A DNA stretch of 64,000 nt from assembly GCA_963693085.1 (NCBI GenBank), contig OY856414.1, positions 260,099,001-260,163,000 of the forward strand, given 5' to 3'. Below the pieces are notes generated by a model that worked only from the letters and a program-made list of their open reading frames with translations, did not search any database and was not told the DNA's origin. This document shows, in pieces, positions 10,946 through 22,709 of the stretch. Source of the DNA: Alisma plantago-aquatica (taxonomy: Eukaryota; Streptophyta; Magnoliopsida; Alismatales; Alismataceae). A program made the position numbers and the translations under genes. Position 1 is the stretch's first letter. Every line of letters begins with the position of its first letter.

Positions 10946-13900
10946 TGTACCGCAGACAAAAAGTGCAACTACAATCTCGAAGAGATTTACATATCGACCT
11001 TTTGTTTGTAATTCCCACCCAAAAAATACATATGGATGAATCAAGGACTAGCCTACACTCATCTAAGTTGAGTGATTTAAAACCCCAAGAAATCTTAAGT
11101 GGTCATGTACCCACTCCTCACATTTATGCTTTTACAGCAAAAGCATCCATGATACTTGTTTTTGGACAACATCATATGTATGAGAATTAAGTCAGAGTAT
11201 GAAAGAGGATTTGCGAGATTTATATGACTTCAGTTGCATTTAGTTGGAGGTTTTTGGTTTGTGACAATGAGATAATGAAATGAATCAAAATTAAGGATCA
11301 CCCACCATGGTTTCCATCAATTAGGGTGGAGTAAGATTGGGAAGAAAGATGACTCTAACGAACAGTGCCCTCTATCACTTGTAGCCATGATCCACACATG
11401 TAACTTGACTATTTGAGATTGAAACAAATCCTCCATTGATTACAGAGGTGGCAGGTTGCATACAACTTGTTTTTTGGATAACTTATGTGCACCTCCCTAA
11501 TAAGATGCATATGGGATGTATAAATACCCTATCTTTTCGATTAAATGTTTACAAATTGTATCAAAAATATATACAATTTGTTTTATAATTATGCTTTTAC
11601 ATCAGAGTTGTTGAAGCCTTAAACATAAGATTATAAGATTAATAATAAGGATGATCCTATCTAGTCTTCAATAGAGGACAACTCATGTACATTTCTTATA
11701 GCCTTTCTTTGTATAACTTATGCATGAGTTCCCAGAGGGAAAGAAACCACACATGGACCCCATGGAGTGAAAATAAAGGTCATCTAGACTGGCACAAAAT
11801 CCAATTATTGAGATATTTTAAAAAATAAAGAGTTGTGTAATCAATTATAGGTAAGATTGCTTGGTGGATTATGGGAATAACAAAACAAAATATAGTTACC
11901 ATGTTTGTTTAAAAAAGATACAGTAATTCAAAGTGTGAACTGGAAAACAAACAACAGATTCTAAAAACTAAAATCAAGATTTCAAAATGAACTGATTTTT
12001 CTCAATACTAATACCAAGGTATCAAATTATTTAAAATGAAAAGATTTATCTATTGGCATAATCAAACTCATATTACTTTCTCCTGTGGGAATAACCAGTA
12101 CTGGAGAACCTCTAATTGCCCATTATCCACTGTGCTGGGTTGGGAGATATGACCCGTCGAATCTAGTGAGCCAAATCTCTTGGCCAATATTTTGAATTTT
12201 TATGCCAATATAAAAATCAACTAATGTTTCAACTATTCAACAATGTTCAATATTCAATCTAATTGTGGTGACCTTGAATAAGAGGGAAAGGCTAATAACA
12301 ATTTGGCTCACCACTTTTGCAAAATTATATGAATGAAATATAAGAGGGAAATAAATAGCTCAATAATAGAATTGAGAATTTAGTACCTTCTTATCAAGCA
12401 AGGGTTCCAATTATTGACTCTAAAGGGACAATCAAAAGTGAGATGTACAAATTTATAGAAATATTTGCCACTATATGGCTAGGAATCAAGTTGGTATTCA
12501 CTTTAGTTTTATTATTCATGAGTGGGATTTTTCTAAAATAACTAATATTTATATTTTATTATCATGATAATTTTAGGTGTTAATGTTGAGTACATATCAT
12601 AAATATTACATATTAAAGTATATCACATTTTCCATAGATTAGTTCCCCAAATATTATCCTCCCACTGTATGATAAAATTCCATTTATCAATTAGCTAAGA
12701 TGTTTAACTTATAACAATATTTATATATATGCCCTTAATCATATTTAGGTTTTAAATTCATTGCAAAGCTTATATAGTTATTAACAGTCACTGACATTTG
12801 AAATTTTATATGCAGCTACTATCCATATATTGACATTACTAAGTCTAGGTATTATTTTTTAATTTTTATTATGACAAGGTTTTCACCTTATATCATTCCC
12901 GTTATTGTCTAAACTATTATTATTATCATTCAATGTATCAGGTCATCCTCAGGCACAAATACAACAAATTTGTTATAGAATATGTATACTAACATCGTAC
13001 ATACCATTATATGTGACTTAGTGATTGAATACTTTATTTTATTAGATATTCAGATCTATATTGTCCATTTTCTTATTATTAGTAAACTTATATAACACTT
13101 GGTATGCGTGAGATGAGTCTACTGAATACATAATACATATATTATTGACACTTTCTCATGATATATAGAAGTTGAATGATCATTTGTTGTGTAGAAAGTT
13201 TATTAGTACAAGATACATAAAGCATTTTCCTAATGGATTTTGTTATCATCCTATAAAGCTTAAGATCTTATACTTTAAATGAAAGGATATGGAGCTAACT
13301 TGCTACTAGCTAGTCGATAGAACATGTTATATGGATCTAGGAAATTAGTTCTTGAGATCAGTACACAGTCAGCCACATCTTCTCCTTCTGGTCTTCTACT
13401 ATCTATGACCTATCCTGATTCATTTTCTAGGTTTTGGTGGATTGAGGCTTCCACAATTGGACTGGGGGTGATATGTTCTTGAGGTGGCTAGAGGGGTAGA
13501 AGGAACATTTGCACAACCCTTTCATGGTTGTTTGCAGGTCCAGGGAGCCTAATAGGCAGTGTGGCAGTAGATCTTTGATATTTTTCAACCCTGATGATGC
13601 AACCTAGCATAAGTAAAATCACAGAGGTGGTATTTGTGATTTCTGGTTGATCAGTAGGGCCTGTAGGTTGGTGCCAATGATCTTGGGGAGGAACAACTAC
13701 ATGGTTTGTAGGTCTCTGATAGACAGGCTCCAACCTTCGTGACAACCACCTGGGTATGCTTCAAAAGTAAAGATGGTGGATTTTGGAGTCTAGTTGGAAT
13801 CTAAAGTAGACAAGGTGGTGATACATGAAGTTAGGATGTAGGTGGTGGCGTGGTTGAAGGTCTGTTGGCCGTCGTGGCTTTATAGGTCTATCAGATTAGA

Positions 13901-14128
13901 TGTTGAGATCAACTTGGGTTGGTTGTGCAATATATTGGGTAGAGGTTGACAAAGAGTTGTTGAGTGATTAGTTCCTAAGATATTATTCTTCCCAAGAAGC
14001 TAAGTCATATGATGTCTAAGTTGAGTAGTGTCATCGATTGTGATTTCACCTGATACCACCAATAATTGGATGGAGAATTGGCAAGGCAATGCCAACATAT
14101 GGTATGTAGATCTATGTTCTGTGTAGAG
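10946..14128. other. Intergenic stretch, nothing recognised
   Basis: It is AT-rich up to about 13,300 and somewhat more GC-rich at 13,330-14,128, where an 85-codon proline-rich minus-strand frame (13,488-13,745) has no known domain. The GC-richer block continues beyond the copia insertion at 29,983-30,360, so the pre-insertion locus was one unit. Confidence 0.5.
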
Positions 14129-14133
14129 TTATG
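14129..14133. repeat. TTATG target-site duplication, left end of the compound copia
   Basis: TTATG immediately precedes the TGAAAAACC end of LTR A. An identical TTATG follows LTR C at 29,978. It marks one insertion event for the outer ends of the three-LTR structure. Confidence 0.8.
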
Positions 14134-14868
14134 TGAAAAACCACTAGAGGGGGGGTGAATAGGGTTTTATGATAATTTTATTATAATTGAACTCAATCAA
14201 CCACAATTGAAATAATAAGAAGGAGACAAGGAGTTTAGAGTGGTTCCAACATTAGCAAATACTAAGGCAGTCAATCCACTACCCGGTTGCTTACCCAATT
14301 GGGATTTTGAAAGTACTAAATTTTATTACATCTCAAGGAATTTACATAAAATTACAATACTTTCTACACCCTTTGGACAGCCTTCACCTTGAAGTAGTTG
14401 CACCAACTTTGAAGCAGCCTTCTTGAAGTAACTTCAAGCTCCCCCTTGAAGTATCCTTCCTCTTGAAGTAGCTTCTCGTTGCAACAGCCTTCTAGAAGTA
14501 GTCCAAAGCCTCCTTCTTCACCAAGAAGATTAAACCTCTCCAATCCACAGCCTCCAACCCTAGGAGTAGCAAGGAGAGTACAAGCAATAAGAGTGAACAA
14601 GAAATGAAAAGGAAATTACAATTACCACTTTGAAGCACAAGGCTTGATTTGCCTATATCAAGCGTATAGATCTCCTAACCAATGAGTATTGAAGTGTAGG
14701 TTTAGTGGATAGGAGATGCTAGCCTATAGGACACGAAGTTAGAGCAGGGGAAGTGAGTAGCCAATGCTAGTGTTGCTCAATTGCTCAAAACAGATTGCCA
14801 ATTGCAAGTGTAAGCTCAAGTATATCACAAGTGTATATTAGTGAGTTTAGGTGTCCTAAGGCATGTCA

Positions 14869-14876
14869 TATTTATA
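14869..14876 (-). promoter_or_regulatory. TATA box of LTR A
   Basis: The minus strand reads CTATAAATATG. The equivalent site in LTR B and LTR C is CTATAAATAGG. It lies about 135 bp downstream of the nearer palindrome block, as expected for a U3 promoter. Confidence 0.55.
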
Positions 14877-15009
14877 GAAATGACCTACAAGTACTTAAGT
14901 ACGTTCTAGACACTTTCTAGGGGGTTCCAAGTGCTTAACTAGCCGTTAGGTACAGTTTAGTTGCTTTAGCAACAGCTCATTAATTAATTCTGAAAAGTGC
15001 AGACAGAGA

Positions 15010-15216
15010 CATTCTCAGTCAAGAGATTATCGACTGACATCCCAATCGGTCGAAGATTTTTCGACCGATGGACTGTCTAGAGTTACGTGTATATAACATT
15101 CTGATTCAACTCCCAACTACTTTGTCTGCTGTGTCTAATGGCTACTTGGGTCATTCTCAGTCGAAGAGTTTGTCGACCGAGAGTGTCTTGGTCGAGAAGT
15201 TTGTCGACCGAGAATG
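15010..15216. repeat. Paired-palindrome array in LTR A
   Basis: There are two blocks (15,010-15,070 and 15,152-15,216). Each has two hyphenated palindromes of the type CGGTCGA - 7 to 9 bp - TCGACCG. The second block is also framed by CATTC...GAATG, making a nested inverted repeat. In the first palindrome both arms differ from LTR C (CAGTC with GACTG), so pairing is retained. The equivalents are in LTR B and LTR C. Confidence 0.75.
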
Positions 15217-15552
15217 ACCATGTTTCAACATTTTAAACTAAGTACTAAGTGTGGGTATGAGTGTGCAGATGTGACACTAATTTAGGGGATGACCTATCTA
15301 AGTGTTGTGATTGGCTGAGGAAGATCTAACGCTTGATTTACATGATGTCTAAGTACTTGTACATTATATATTTGTACAAGTTTTACAATTGATTATATTC
15401 ATGAAATCAAAGCAATTTTAGCATATAGATCTTCCAAATATTTGTCATCCACTTTATTCCTACAATACTCAAGTAGCACGTTAGATCGACAAGAATGAAA
15501 TGTTTGTCATTATCAAAACAAACGGATTTAAATGATGTCCATTTAGCCAACA

Positions 15553-15567
15553 ATCTCCCCCTTTTTG
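15553..15567 (-). other. Polypurine tract, internal copy 1
   Basis: The minus strand reads CAAAAAGGGGGAGAT followed directly by TGTTGGC of LTR A. It is preceded by TTTGTCATCTTC, a context characteristic of SIRE-type elements. Confidence 0.75.
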
Positions 15568-15959
15568 AAGATGACAAACATTTCCAAAATATAAATCAAC
15601 TAGTCTTTAAAAATGAGTTGAGTTTCATACCTGAGATTTACTTTGTGAATTTGTTCTCTTATTTATGAAGTGTGTGCTTATTTTTCCCAAAGAAGTATGG
15701 AACATAAAATCCAATCCTTTAGGGAATATAGTAGATTTTAATGTAAAGCTAAGAGATTATGAAACTCATTTATTGAGTTTGTCAAAGTTACCATTTTAAG
15801 ATTTACATTTATTTCTCCCCCTTTGTCATTTCAAAAAGATATCCGTTAAAAATAGAAAAGCTCCCCCTTAATACGATATCTCCTATAAAAGGATAGCCAT
15901 CAAATCCTTCGAAAAATATGTCCATTTAAAAGCCAAAAATGATATGATTAAAACTATTT

Positions 15960-18900
15960 TTAAGAGGCACAAATATCAAAGAAAACATATTCTAAGGGAG
16001 TGATGAGTAGTTGCTTCCTTATTTTGTTAAATTGATCTAGTGGAAGTGGTTTTATAAAAATATCAGCCAATTGATCTTCCGTATCAACATGATGAAGGGA
16101 TACATGATTCTTAGAGATATGATCCCGTAAAAAGTGATGACGGATTTCAATATGTTTAGCTCGGCTGTGTAAAATAGGATTGTGTGCTAAGTTTATAGCG
16201 CTTGTGTTGTCACAAAAGATAGACGTGGATGAAAAAGTAAAACCATAATCATTTAACACTTGTTGCATATAGAGTACTTGAGCACAACAAGATCCGGCTG
16301 CCATATATTCGGCTTCAGTTGTAGAGAGGGCAACCGTATTTTGTTTCTTGCTAAACCAAGATACTAAGGCACTTCCTAATAAGAAACAACTACCACTAGT
16401 GCTCTTATGATCAAGTCGACAACCAGCGTAGTCGGCATCAGTATAAGCTGTAAAATCCAAGGATTGTCCTTTAGGATACCATAAACCATAACATGTGGTG
16501 CCGGCTAAGTATCAAAAAATCCATTTGACGGCTTGAAAGTGAGAATGCATAGGATGTGATTGAAATTGAGCACAAAGACCAACTGAAAACATGATGTCCG
16601 GTCTAGAAGCAGTTAAGTAAAGTAAACTACCAATCATGGCTCTATATAAGGAATCATCAATAGGTTCCCCATTTTCATCCTTATCAATTTTAGTAGAGGT
16701 AGCCATTGGAGTGGTAGCATGTTTACATTGATCCACCCCAAAACGTTTAAAGAGTTCACTGGTGTACTTTTCTTCGCTTATAAAAATCCTGGCAGGCGTT
16801 TGTTTATTTTGAAAACCAAGAAAGAAAGTTAGTTCACCCATGAGGCTCATTTCAAATTCTTGTTGCATAATATCAATGAATTGTTTGCATAATGATTCGT
16901 TTGAAGCACCAAAGATAATGTCATCAACATATATTTGAACAACTAGAAAATCAGATGCATATGTTATGAAGAATAAAGTAGAATCTAAATTTCCAATAGA
17001 AAAATCATTATGAAATAAATAGTTCTTGAGCCTTTCATACCAATTTCTAGGTGCTTGTTTCAAACCATAAAGTGCCTTCTTAAGTTTGTATACATAGTCA
17101 CCTTTTTTCGGTATTTCAAAACCTGGTGGTTGGGCAACATATACTTCTTCTTGGATTATCCCATTGAGAAATGCACTTTTTACATCCATTTGAAAAAGTT
17201 TGATGTTTTTGTGTGCAGCTATAGCTAGTAACATTCTAATTGCTTCAAGTCTTGCTACTGGTGCATATGTTTCATCAAAGTCTATCCCTTCTTGTTGATT
17301 ATATCCTTGTGCTACTAGCCTAGCTTTATTTCTTACCACTTCTCCTGCTTCATTTAATTTATTTCTAAAAACCCATTTTGTTCCAATAATGGTTTTATCT
17401 TGTGGTTTAGGAACTAAATCCCATACGTCATTTTTAGTGAATTGGTTTAACTCTTCTTGCATTGCCATTATCCAATGGTCATATTTGAGAGCTTCAGTTA
17501 CCTTTTTAGGTTCAATTATAGAGATAAATGCCATATTTGCAACATCTTTAAAAGAAGAACGAGTTGTGACTTTATCATTTGGATTTCCAATGATTAATTC
17601 TTGAGGATGATCCTTAATGAGTCTAGGAACAAGTTGTGTTTCAACTTGGTGATCACTAGTAGTGTTTTTGCCATTATCATTAGGTATTGATAAATTTTCT
17701 AATTGATGAGTAAGATCAATTACTTCAAGGTTTTCAGATTGTGGTTCTTCATGAAAAGAGATGTGAATTGATTCCTCAACTTTTCTAGAAATAGTGTTGT
17801 AAACTGTAAATGCTTTGCTAGAAGTAGAATATCCCAAGAAAAATGCTTTGTATGATTTAGAGTCAAACTTGTCTCTATCCTCTTTGTTATTTAGAATGTA
17901 GCATGTTGATCTGAAAGTATGAAAATAGTCAACCCTAGGTTTCTTATTATATATAATTTCATATGGTGTTTTCTTCAAATAGGAATGAACATTTACTCTA
18001 TTTAGCACATAGCAAGCTGTGTTTACCGCTTCAGCCCAAAATGTTTTAGGTGTATTATGTTCAAGCATCATAGTCCTAGCCATTTCTTGTAGTGATCGAT
18101 TTTTTCTTTCAACTATACCATTTTGTTGTGGAGTGCGTGGAGAAGAAAAATTGTGAGTGTAGCCTTGAGATGTGTAAAATTCTTCAAATAAATGGTTCTC
18201 AAATTCTCCACCATGATCACTCCTAATTGTACATATTTTGTTTTGTAATAGATTTTCAATCTTGGAACTAAATTTAATAAAAACTTGAATAGTGTCATCT
18301 TTGTTTGCAAGAAAGTGTACCCATGTATATCTACTATAATCATCAACAATAACAAAACAATATATTTTGCCACCAATAGATTGTGTCCGCAAAGGTCCAA
18401 ATAGATTCATATGAATGAGTTCTAAGGATCTACAGGTGCTAAGTACATTTTTGGATTTAAAAGAGGTTTTTGTTTGTTTACCCAAAGTACATGGTTCACA
18501 ATTTTCAGCTTGATCAAAAGATAAATTAGGCAAACCACGAACAAGATCATATTTAACTAGCTTTTTGATAACATGTGAACTAGCATGACCCAATTTTCGA
18601 TGCCATAGTTGTAAATAATTTTCATTTGCAAGTAAGCATTTTCCAAGTACAGATTTCATAGAGTTAGGTCTAAGAATATAAAGATTTCCAACTCTTTTTC
18701 CTTCATAAACAACATTTGTAGTATTTTCTATTAGTAACTTGCAGCAGTTTTTGTTGAATAAAACATCATATCCACTATCACATAATTGACTAATACTTAT
18801 TAAATTATGGTGCAAGCCATCAACAAGTAAAACATTCTTTATTTTAAGATTTGTACCAATATTACCTATTCCAACAATTTTACCTTTACCGTTGTCTCCA

Positions 18901-19052
18901 AAAGTGAATGTTCCACTTTTCTTTTCCTCAAAAGTTTGAAATGCATCCTTATTTCTGGTCATGTGTTTGGAACATCCACTGTCAACCACCCAATCCTGCA
19001 TTAAAATGTAGGTTTTGGTACCCATGTGATGGTCCGTTATGGTTAGATACAT
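15960..19052 (-). pseudogene. pol: pol of copia internal copy 1 (PR-INT-RT-RNH), one stop
   Basis: One uninterrupted frame of 1,031 codons holds a single stop, TGA at 16,512-16,514, where copy 2 has CGA (Arg). Domains in order: protease DSGCSKHM near residue 24; the pre-integrase HRKLGH and CEPC knuckle near 150-190; integrase with SDHGGEF and the NGIVERKN Glu; reverse transcriptase with [17 protein letters not shown] and the YVDD active site; RNase H with DADYAGC, STTEAEYMA and CDNTSAI. The first integrase Asp (HMDLFGP in copy 2) is Asn here (18,405-18,407), so integration activity should be lost. The ATG at 19,052 is preceded by an in-frame TGA and the palindrome spacer. Pol is in the same frame as gag but separated from it by about 470 bp. 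Confidence 0.9.
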
Positions 19053-19520
19053 ATAATTTCAAATGGAACATGTTTTAACAAAGAAAGCTGATCAAAACTT
19101 CATTCGGTCGACAAAAGTTCGACCGACATGTGTCTCGGTCGACCAATTTGTCGATCGAGAAATTTGAAGTATTATCGATTAGAACTGAATAGGAGCAGGA
19201 GTCCATTCGGTCGACCATTTTTCGATCGATTTTTGTTCCGATCGATCATTTCTCGACCGGAATAGTTTCTGTTTCACAAAGATTTCTGCTGTATATTTTG
19301 GTATGTCACAGGAATTTGCTCGGTCGAAGTTTTCTCGACCGAGAGTATCTCAGTCGAACTGTTTGTCGACCGAAACTGTTTCTGTTTGTTTTAGTAATCT
19401 ATTTATATCAATTCTGAATTTAAAACAATACATGAAACTATTTGTTTAGTTGAGATAAGACATTTTTATTTTCAAGAGTAAGTATTAGATCATATCTCAA
19501 CTAAATTACATTCAAGTTTT
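19053..19520 (-). repeat. gag-pol spacer of internal copy 1 with palindrome array
   Basis: This non-coding spacer carries six hyphenated palindromes in three pairs between 19,104 and 19,373. The pairs start near 19,104, 19,207 and 19,320. Arms are TCGGTCGA / TCGACCGA or one-base variants, with 7-8 bp loops. Its last palindrome (in element orientation) ends about 50 bp before the pol ATG. An intron or internal promoter role is possible; nothing in the DNA alone decides. The spacer has stops in the gag and pol frame. Confidence 0.7.
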
Positions 19521-21245
19521 CTAAGTTTGAGGTTTAAGGACCCAAACTAACTCACAATCCTTCTTCTTATAAGGGCATGAAAAAGAATAATGACCAAGAC
19601 GTAGACAAAAATGACAGGAAATAGAGTCAATTTCATTTATTTTTCTAGGATTTTGAATTGTAGTTTTAGGTACAAACATGGTCTTAGTCTTGGATGCTTG
19701 AGCTCTTTTACCTTTTGGAACATATCCCAAGCCACTTCTTCCATTGTAGCTCGAGGAATTTTTTAGAATATTATCAAAAATGGCATTTCCCTTTAAACCA
19801 TTTATTTCTCTTTGTAGCTTAGCAATCTCATCCATCTTCTTATTTATATCTATTCTTGCTTTATCTAGATTAGATAATAGAGAGTTTCTTTCCTTAACAA
19901 CATTATCATAATCTAGATGATTACATAGAATAGGTTGAGTCTGAAAATTATTTAGTTTAGCAAGAAAATCAACCTTTTCTTGAGAAAGAAGATCATGGTT
20001 CGTTTCTAAAGTAAGTAATTTTCTATTACAATCATTTAAGGATGTTTGTAAAGACAAATTTTCAAGAGCAATATTGTTCTTTTCAGAAGAGAGATCATTT
20101 AATCTAGCATATAATTCCTCATTTGTTTTGGTGATCTTCTTTAGTTTCTTTTTGTAGTCAACATATTTGTCATGAGTTTCTTGTAGACTAGCAATTAAAT
20201 CTTCTTTAGGTAGATCAAGAAGGCTTACCTCTTGGGAATCTTCATCATCTTCTTTTTCCATAAGACATTCCACCTTTTCTTCTCCACTTTCACTCTCACT
20301 TGACTCATCCCATGCAGCTTTATAAGCTTTTTCTCCCTTCTCTTTGTGTGAGCTTTTCTTTCCTTTCTTTGCTTTAGGACATTCATGTTTTAGATGTCCT
20401 TTCTTTCCACACTCAAAACACCTAGGAGGAGAAGAAGAAGAACTAGAAATTTTGTTAGATCTAAATCTTCTATATTTCTTACCATTGACAATTAAGGCTT
20501 CTTCTCCTTCTTCTTCACTTGTTTCATCACTTTCCGGTGTGATGATCTTTGAAGCTTTTAGAGCCACATCTTTCTTTCTCCCTTGTTGAAGTTCACGTTC
20601 TCTTCTTTCTTCTTCTTCTAAAGTTGCCTCATGAGCTTCTAGGTTGCCAATGAGTTGTTCCATCCTTAGTTGAGTGAGGTCATTTGCTTCTTCAATGGCC
20701 GTCACTTTGGGCTTGTATTTGGGGGCAAGAGATCTAAGAATCTTTGACACCTGATCTTCCTCACTAATCACTTTACCTAAAGCATTCAAACCATTTACAA
20801 TAGAAGAGAATTTTGCATACATTTCACTAATAGATTCATTTTGATCCATACGGAATTGTTCAAATTTCTGTTTACGCATTCCAATTTTAGAATTCTTAAC
20901 TTGCACAGTTCCTTCATATGTTATAGAAAGTCTATGCCAAATTTCATAATCTGTTTCAGAATTTGATATTCTATTAAATTCACCAACTGAAATTAAACAA
21001 TAAAGTATACTTACAGCCTTTGCGTTCATTTGGGCAGACTTTACCATATTAGTATCCCAAGTTGCATATTCTTCTTGAGGAAGTTCATAAGGGGTTGACA
21101 CCATTCTCTATAAATCCCAACTGATCCCATGGAAGTAAATTTGCATCCTTCTCTTCTAGTAGGTGTAGTTAGTACCATCAAATGCAGGAGGCCTAGCCAC
21201 AAGCGTTCCTTCCAGGTTGAGGTTGTTGAGCAACCCATCACTCAT
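19521..21245 (-). pseudogene. gag: gag of copia internal copy 1, two premature stops
   Basis: 575 codons start at ATG 21,245 (MSDGLLNN; MGDGLLNN in copy 2). TAG stops at 21,156-21,158 and 21,108-21,110 replace TGG codons that copy 2 keeps. From 21,104 the frame is open for 527 residues. It has a UBN2-type capsid/nucleocapsid domain, an acidic Ser/Glu-rich linker, the knuckle CFECGKKGHLKHEC (near residue 277), a long charged heptad-like coiled-coil region (about 345-490), and a second knuckle CHFCLRLGHYSFSC near the C-terminus. It ends in TAG, with TGA three codons later, so simple readthrough into pol is unlikely. The protein would form the virus-like particle and bind RNA. Confidence 0.85.
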
Positions 21246-21275
21246 TCTTCAAGAATTGGTTAGAGCTCCTTGAAG

Positions 21276-21290
21276 CCTGCTCTGATACCA
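21276..21290 (-). other. Primer-binding site, internal copy 1
   Basis: The minus strand reads TGGTATCAGAGCAGG, complementary to the 3' end of initiator tRNA-Met. It lies 2 bp inside LTR B. Confidence 0.85.
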
Positions 21291-21292
21291 AT

Positions 21293-22694
21293 TGAAAAAC
21301 CACTAGAGGAGGGGTGAATAGGGTTTTATGATAATTTTATTATAATTTAACTCAATCAACCACAATTGAAATAATAAGAAGGAGACAAGGTGTTTAGAGT
21401 GGTTCCAACCTTAGCAAATACTAAGGCAGTCAATCCACTACCCGGTTGCTTACCCAACTGGGATTTAGAAAGTACTAAATTTTATTACCTCTCAAGGAAT
21501 TTACATAAAATTACAATACTTTCTACACCCTTTAGACAGCCTTCACCTTGAAGTAGTTGCATCAACTTTGAAGCAGTCTTCTTGAAGTAACTTCAAGCTC
21601 CCCCTTGAAGTAGCTTCCCGTTGCAACAGCCTTCTAGAAGTAGTCCAAAGCCTCCTTGTTCACCAAGAAGATTAAACCTCTCCAATCCACAACCTCCAAC
21701 CCTAGGAGTAGCAAGGAGAGTACAAGCAATAAGAGTGAACAAGAAAGGAAAAGGAAATTACAATTACCACTTTGAAGCACAAGGCTTGATTTGCCTATAT
21801 CAAGCGTATAGATCTCCTAACCAATGAGTATTGAAGTGTAGGTTTAGTGGTTAGGAGATGCTAGCCTATAGGATACGAATTTAGAGCAAGGGAAGTGAGT
21901 AGCCAATGCTAGTGTTGCTCAATTGCTCAAAACAGATTGCCAATTGCAAGTGTAAGCTCAAGTATATCACAAGTGTATATTAGTGAGTTTAGGTGTCCTA
22001 AGGCATGTCCTATTTATAGAAATGACCTACAAGTACTTAAGGACATTCTAGACACTTTCTAGGGGGTTCCAAGTTCTTAACTAGCCGTTAGGTACACTTT
22101 AGTTGCTTTAGCAACGGCTAGTTAATTAATTCTAAAAAGTGCAGACAGAGACATTCTCGGCCGAGAGATTGTCGACCGACATCCCAGTCGATCGAAATTT
22201 TGTCAACCGAGGGACTGTCTGGAGTTAAGTGTATATAACGTTATGATTCAACTCCCAACTACTTTGTATGCTGTGTCTAACGGCTACCTGGGTCATTCTC
22301 GGTGGAAGAGTTTTTCGACTGAGAGTGTCTCGGTCGAGAAGTTTGTCGACCGAGAATGACCCTGTTTCAACATTTTAAACTAAGTACCAAGTGTGTGTAG
22401 GAGTGTGCAGATGTGACACTATTTTAGGGGATGACCTATCTAAGTGTTGTGATTGGCTAAGGAAGATCTAACACTTGATTTACATGATGTCTAAGTACTT
22501 TTACATTATATATTTGTACAAGTTTTACAATAGATTACATTCATGAAATTAAAGCAATTTTAGCATATTGATCTTCCAAATATTTGTCATCCACTTTATT
22601 CCTGCAACACTCAAGTAGCACGTTAAATCAAAAAGAATGAAATGTTTGTCATTATCAAAACAAAGGGATTTAAATGATGTCCATTTAGCCAACA
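21293..22694 (-). repeat. LTR B (shared middle LTR)
   Basis: The LTR is 1,402 bp with the same termini as LTR A and C. It serves as 5' LTR of copy 1 and 3' LTR of copy 2. It lacks 17 bp present in A and C, between two CTTGAAGTAGC repeats near 21,600, consistent with slippage. No target duplication flanks it. Confidence 0.85.
22152..22358. repeat. Paired-palindrome array in LTR B
   Basis: It has two blocks matching those in LTR A. Some arms are degraded (CGGCCGA, TCAACCG, GGTGGAA), but the last palindrome CTCGGTCGA...TCGACCGAG is perfect. It lies upstream of the CTATAAATAG TATA box at about 22,009-22,018 on the minus strand. Confidence 0.7.
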
Positions 22695-22709
22695 ATCTCC
22701 CCCTTTTTG
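22695..22709 (-). other. Polypurine tract, internal copy 2
   Basis: Its sequence and position relative to LTR B are the same as for copy 1: CAAAAAGGGGGAGAT before TGTTGGC. Confidence 0.7.

Larger units (their letters stand above)
14134..15552 (-). repeat. LTR A (3' LTR of internal copy 1)
   Basis: The LTR is 1,419 bp. On the minus strand it begins TGTTGGCTAAATGG and ends GTGGTTTTTCA. It contains two paired-palindrome blocks upstream of a TATA box. It keeps a 17-bp segment (CTTCCTCTTGAAG region near 14,450) that LTR B lacks. Confidence 0.85.

Noticed and set aside
17389..17604. Plus-strand frame inside copia pol
   Set aside because: It is the antisense shadow of the reverse transcriptase region.
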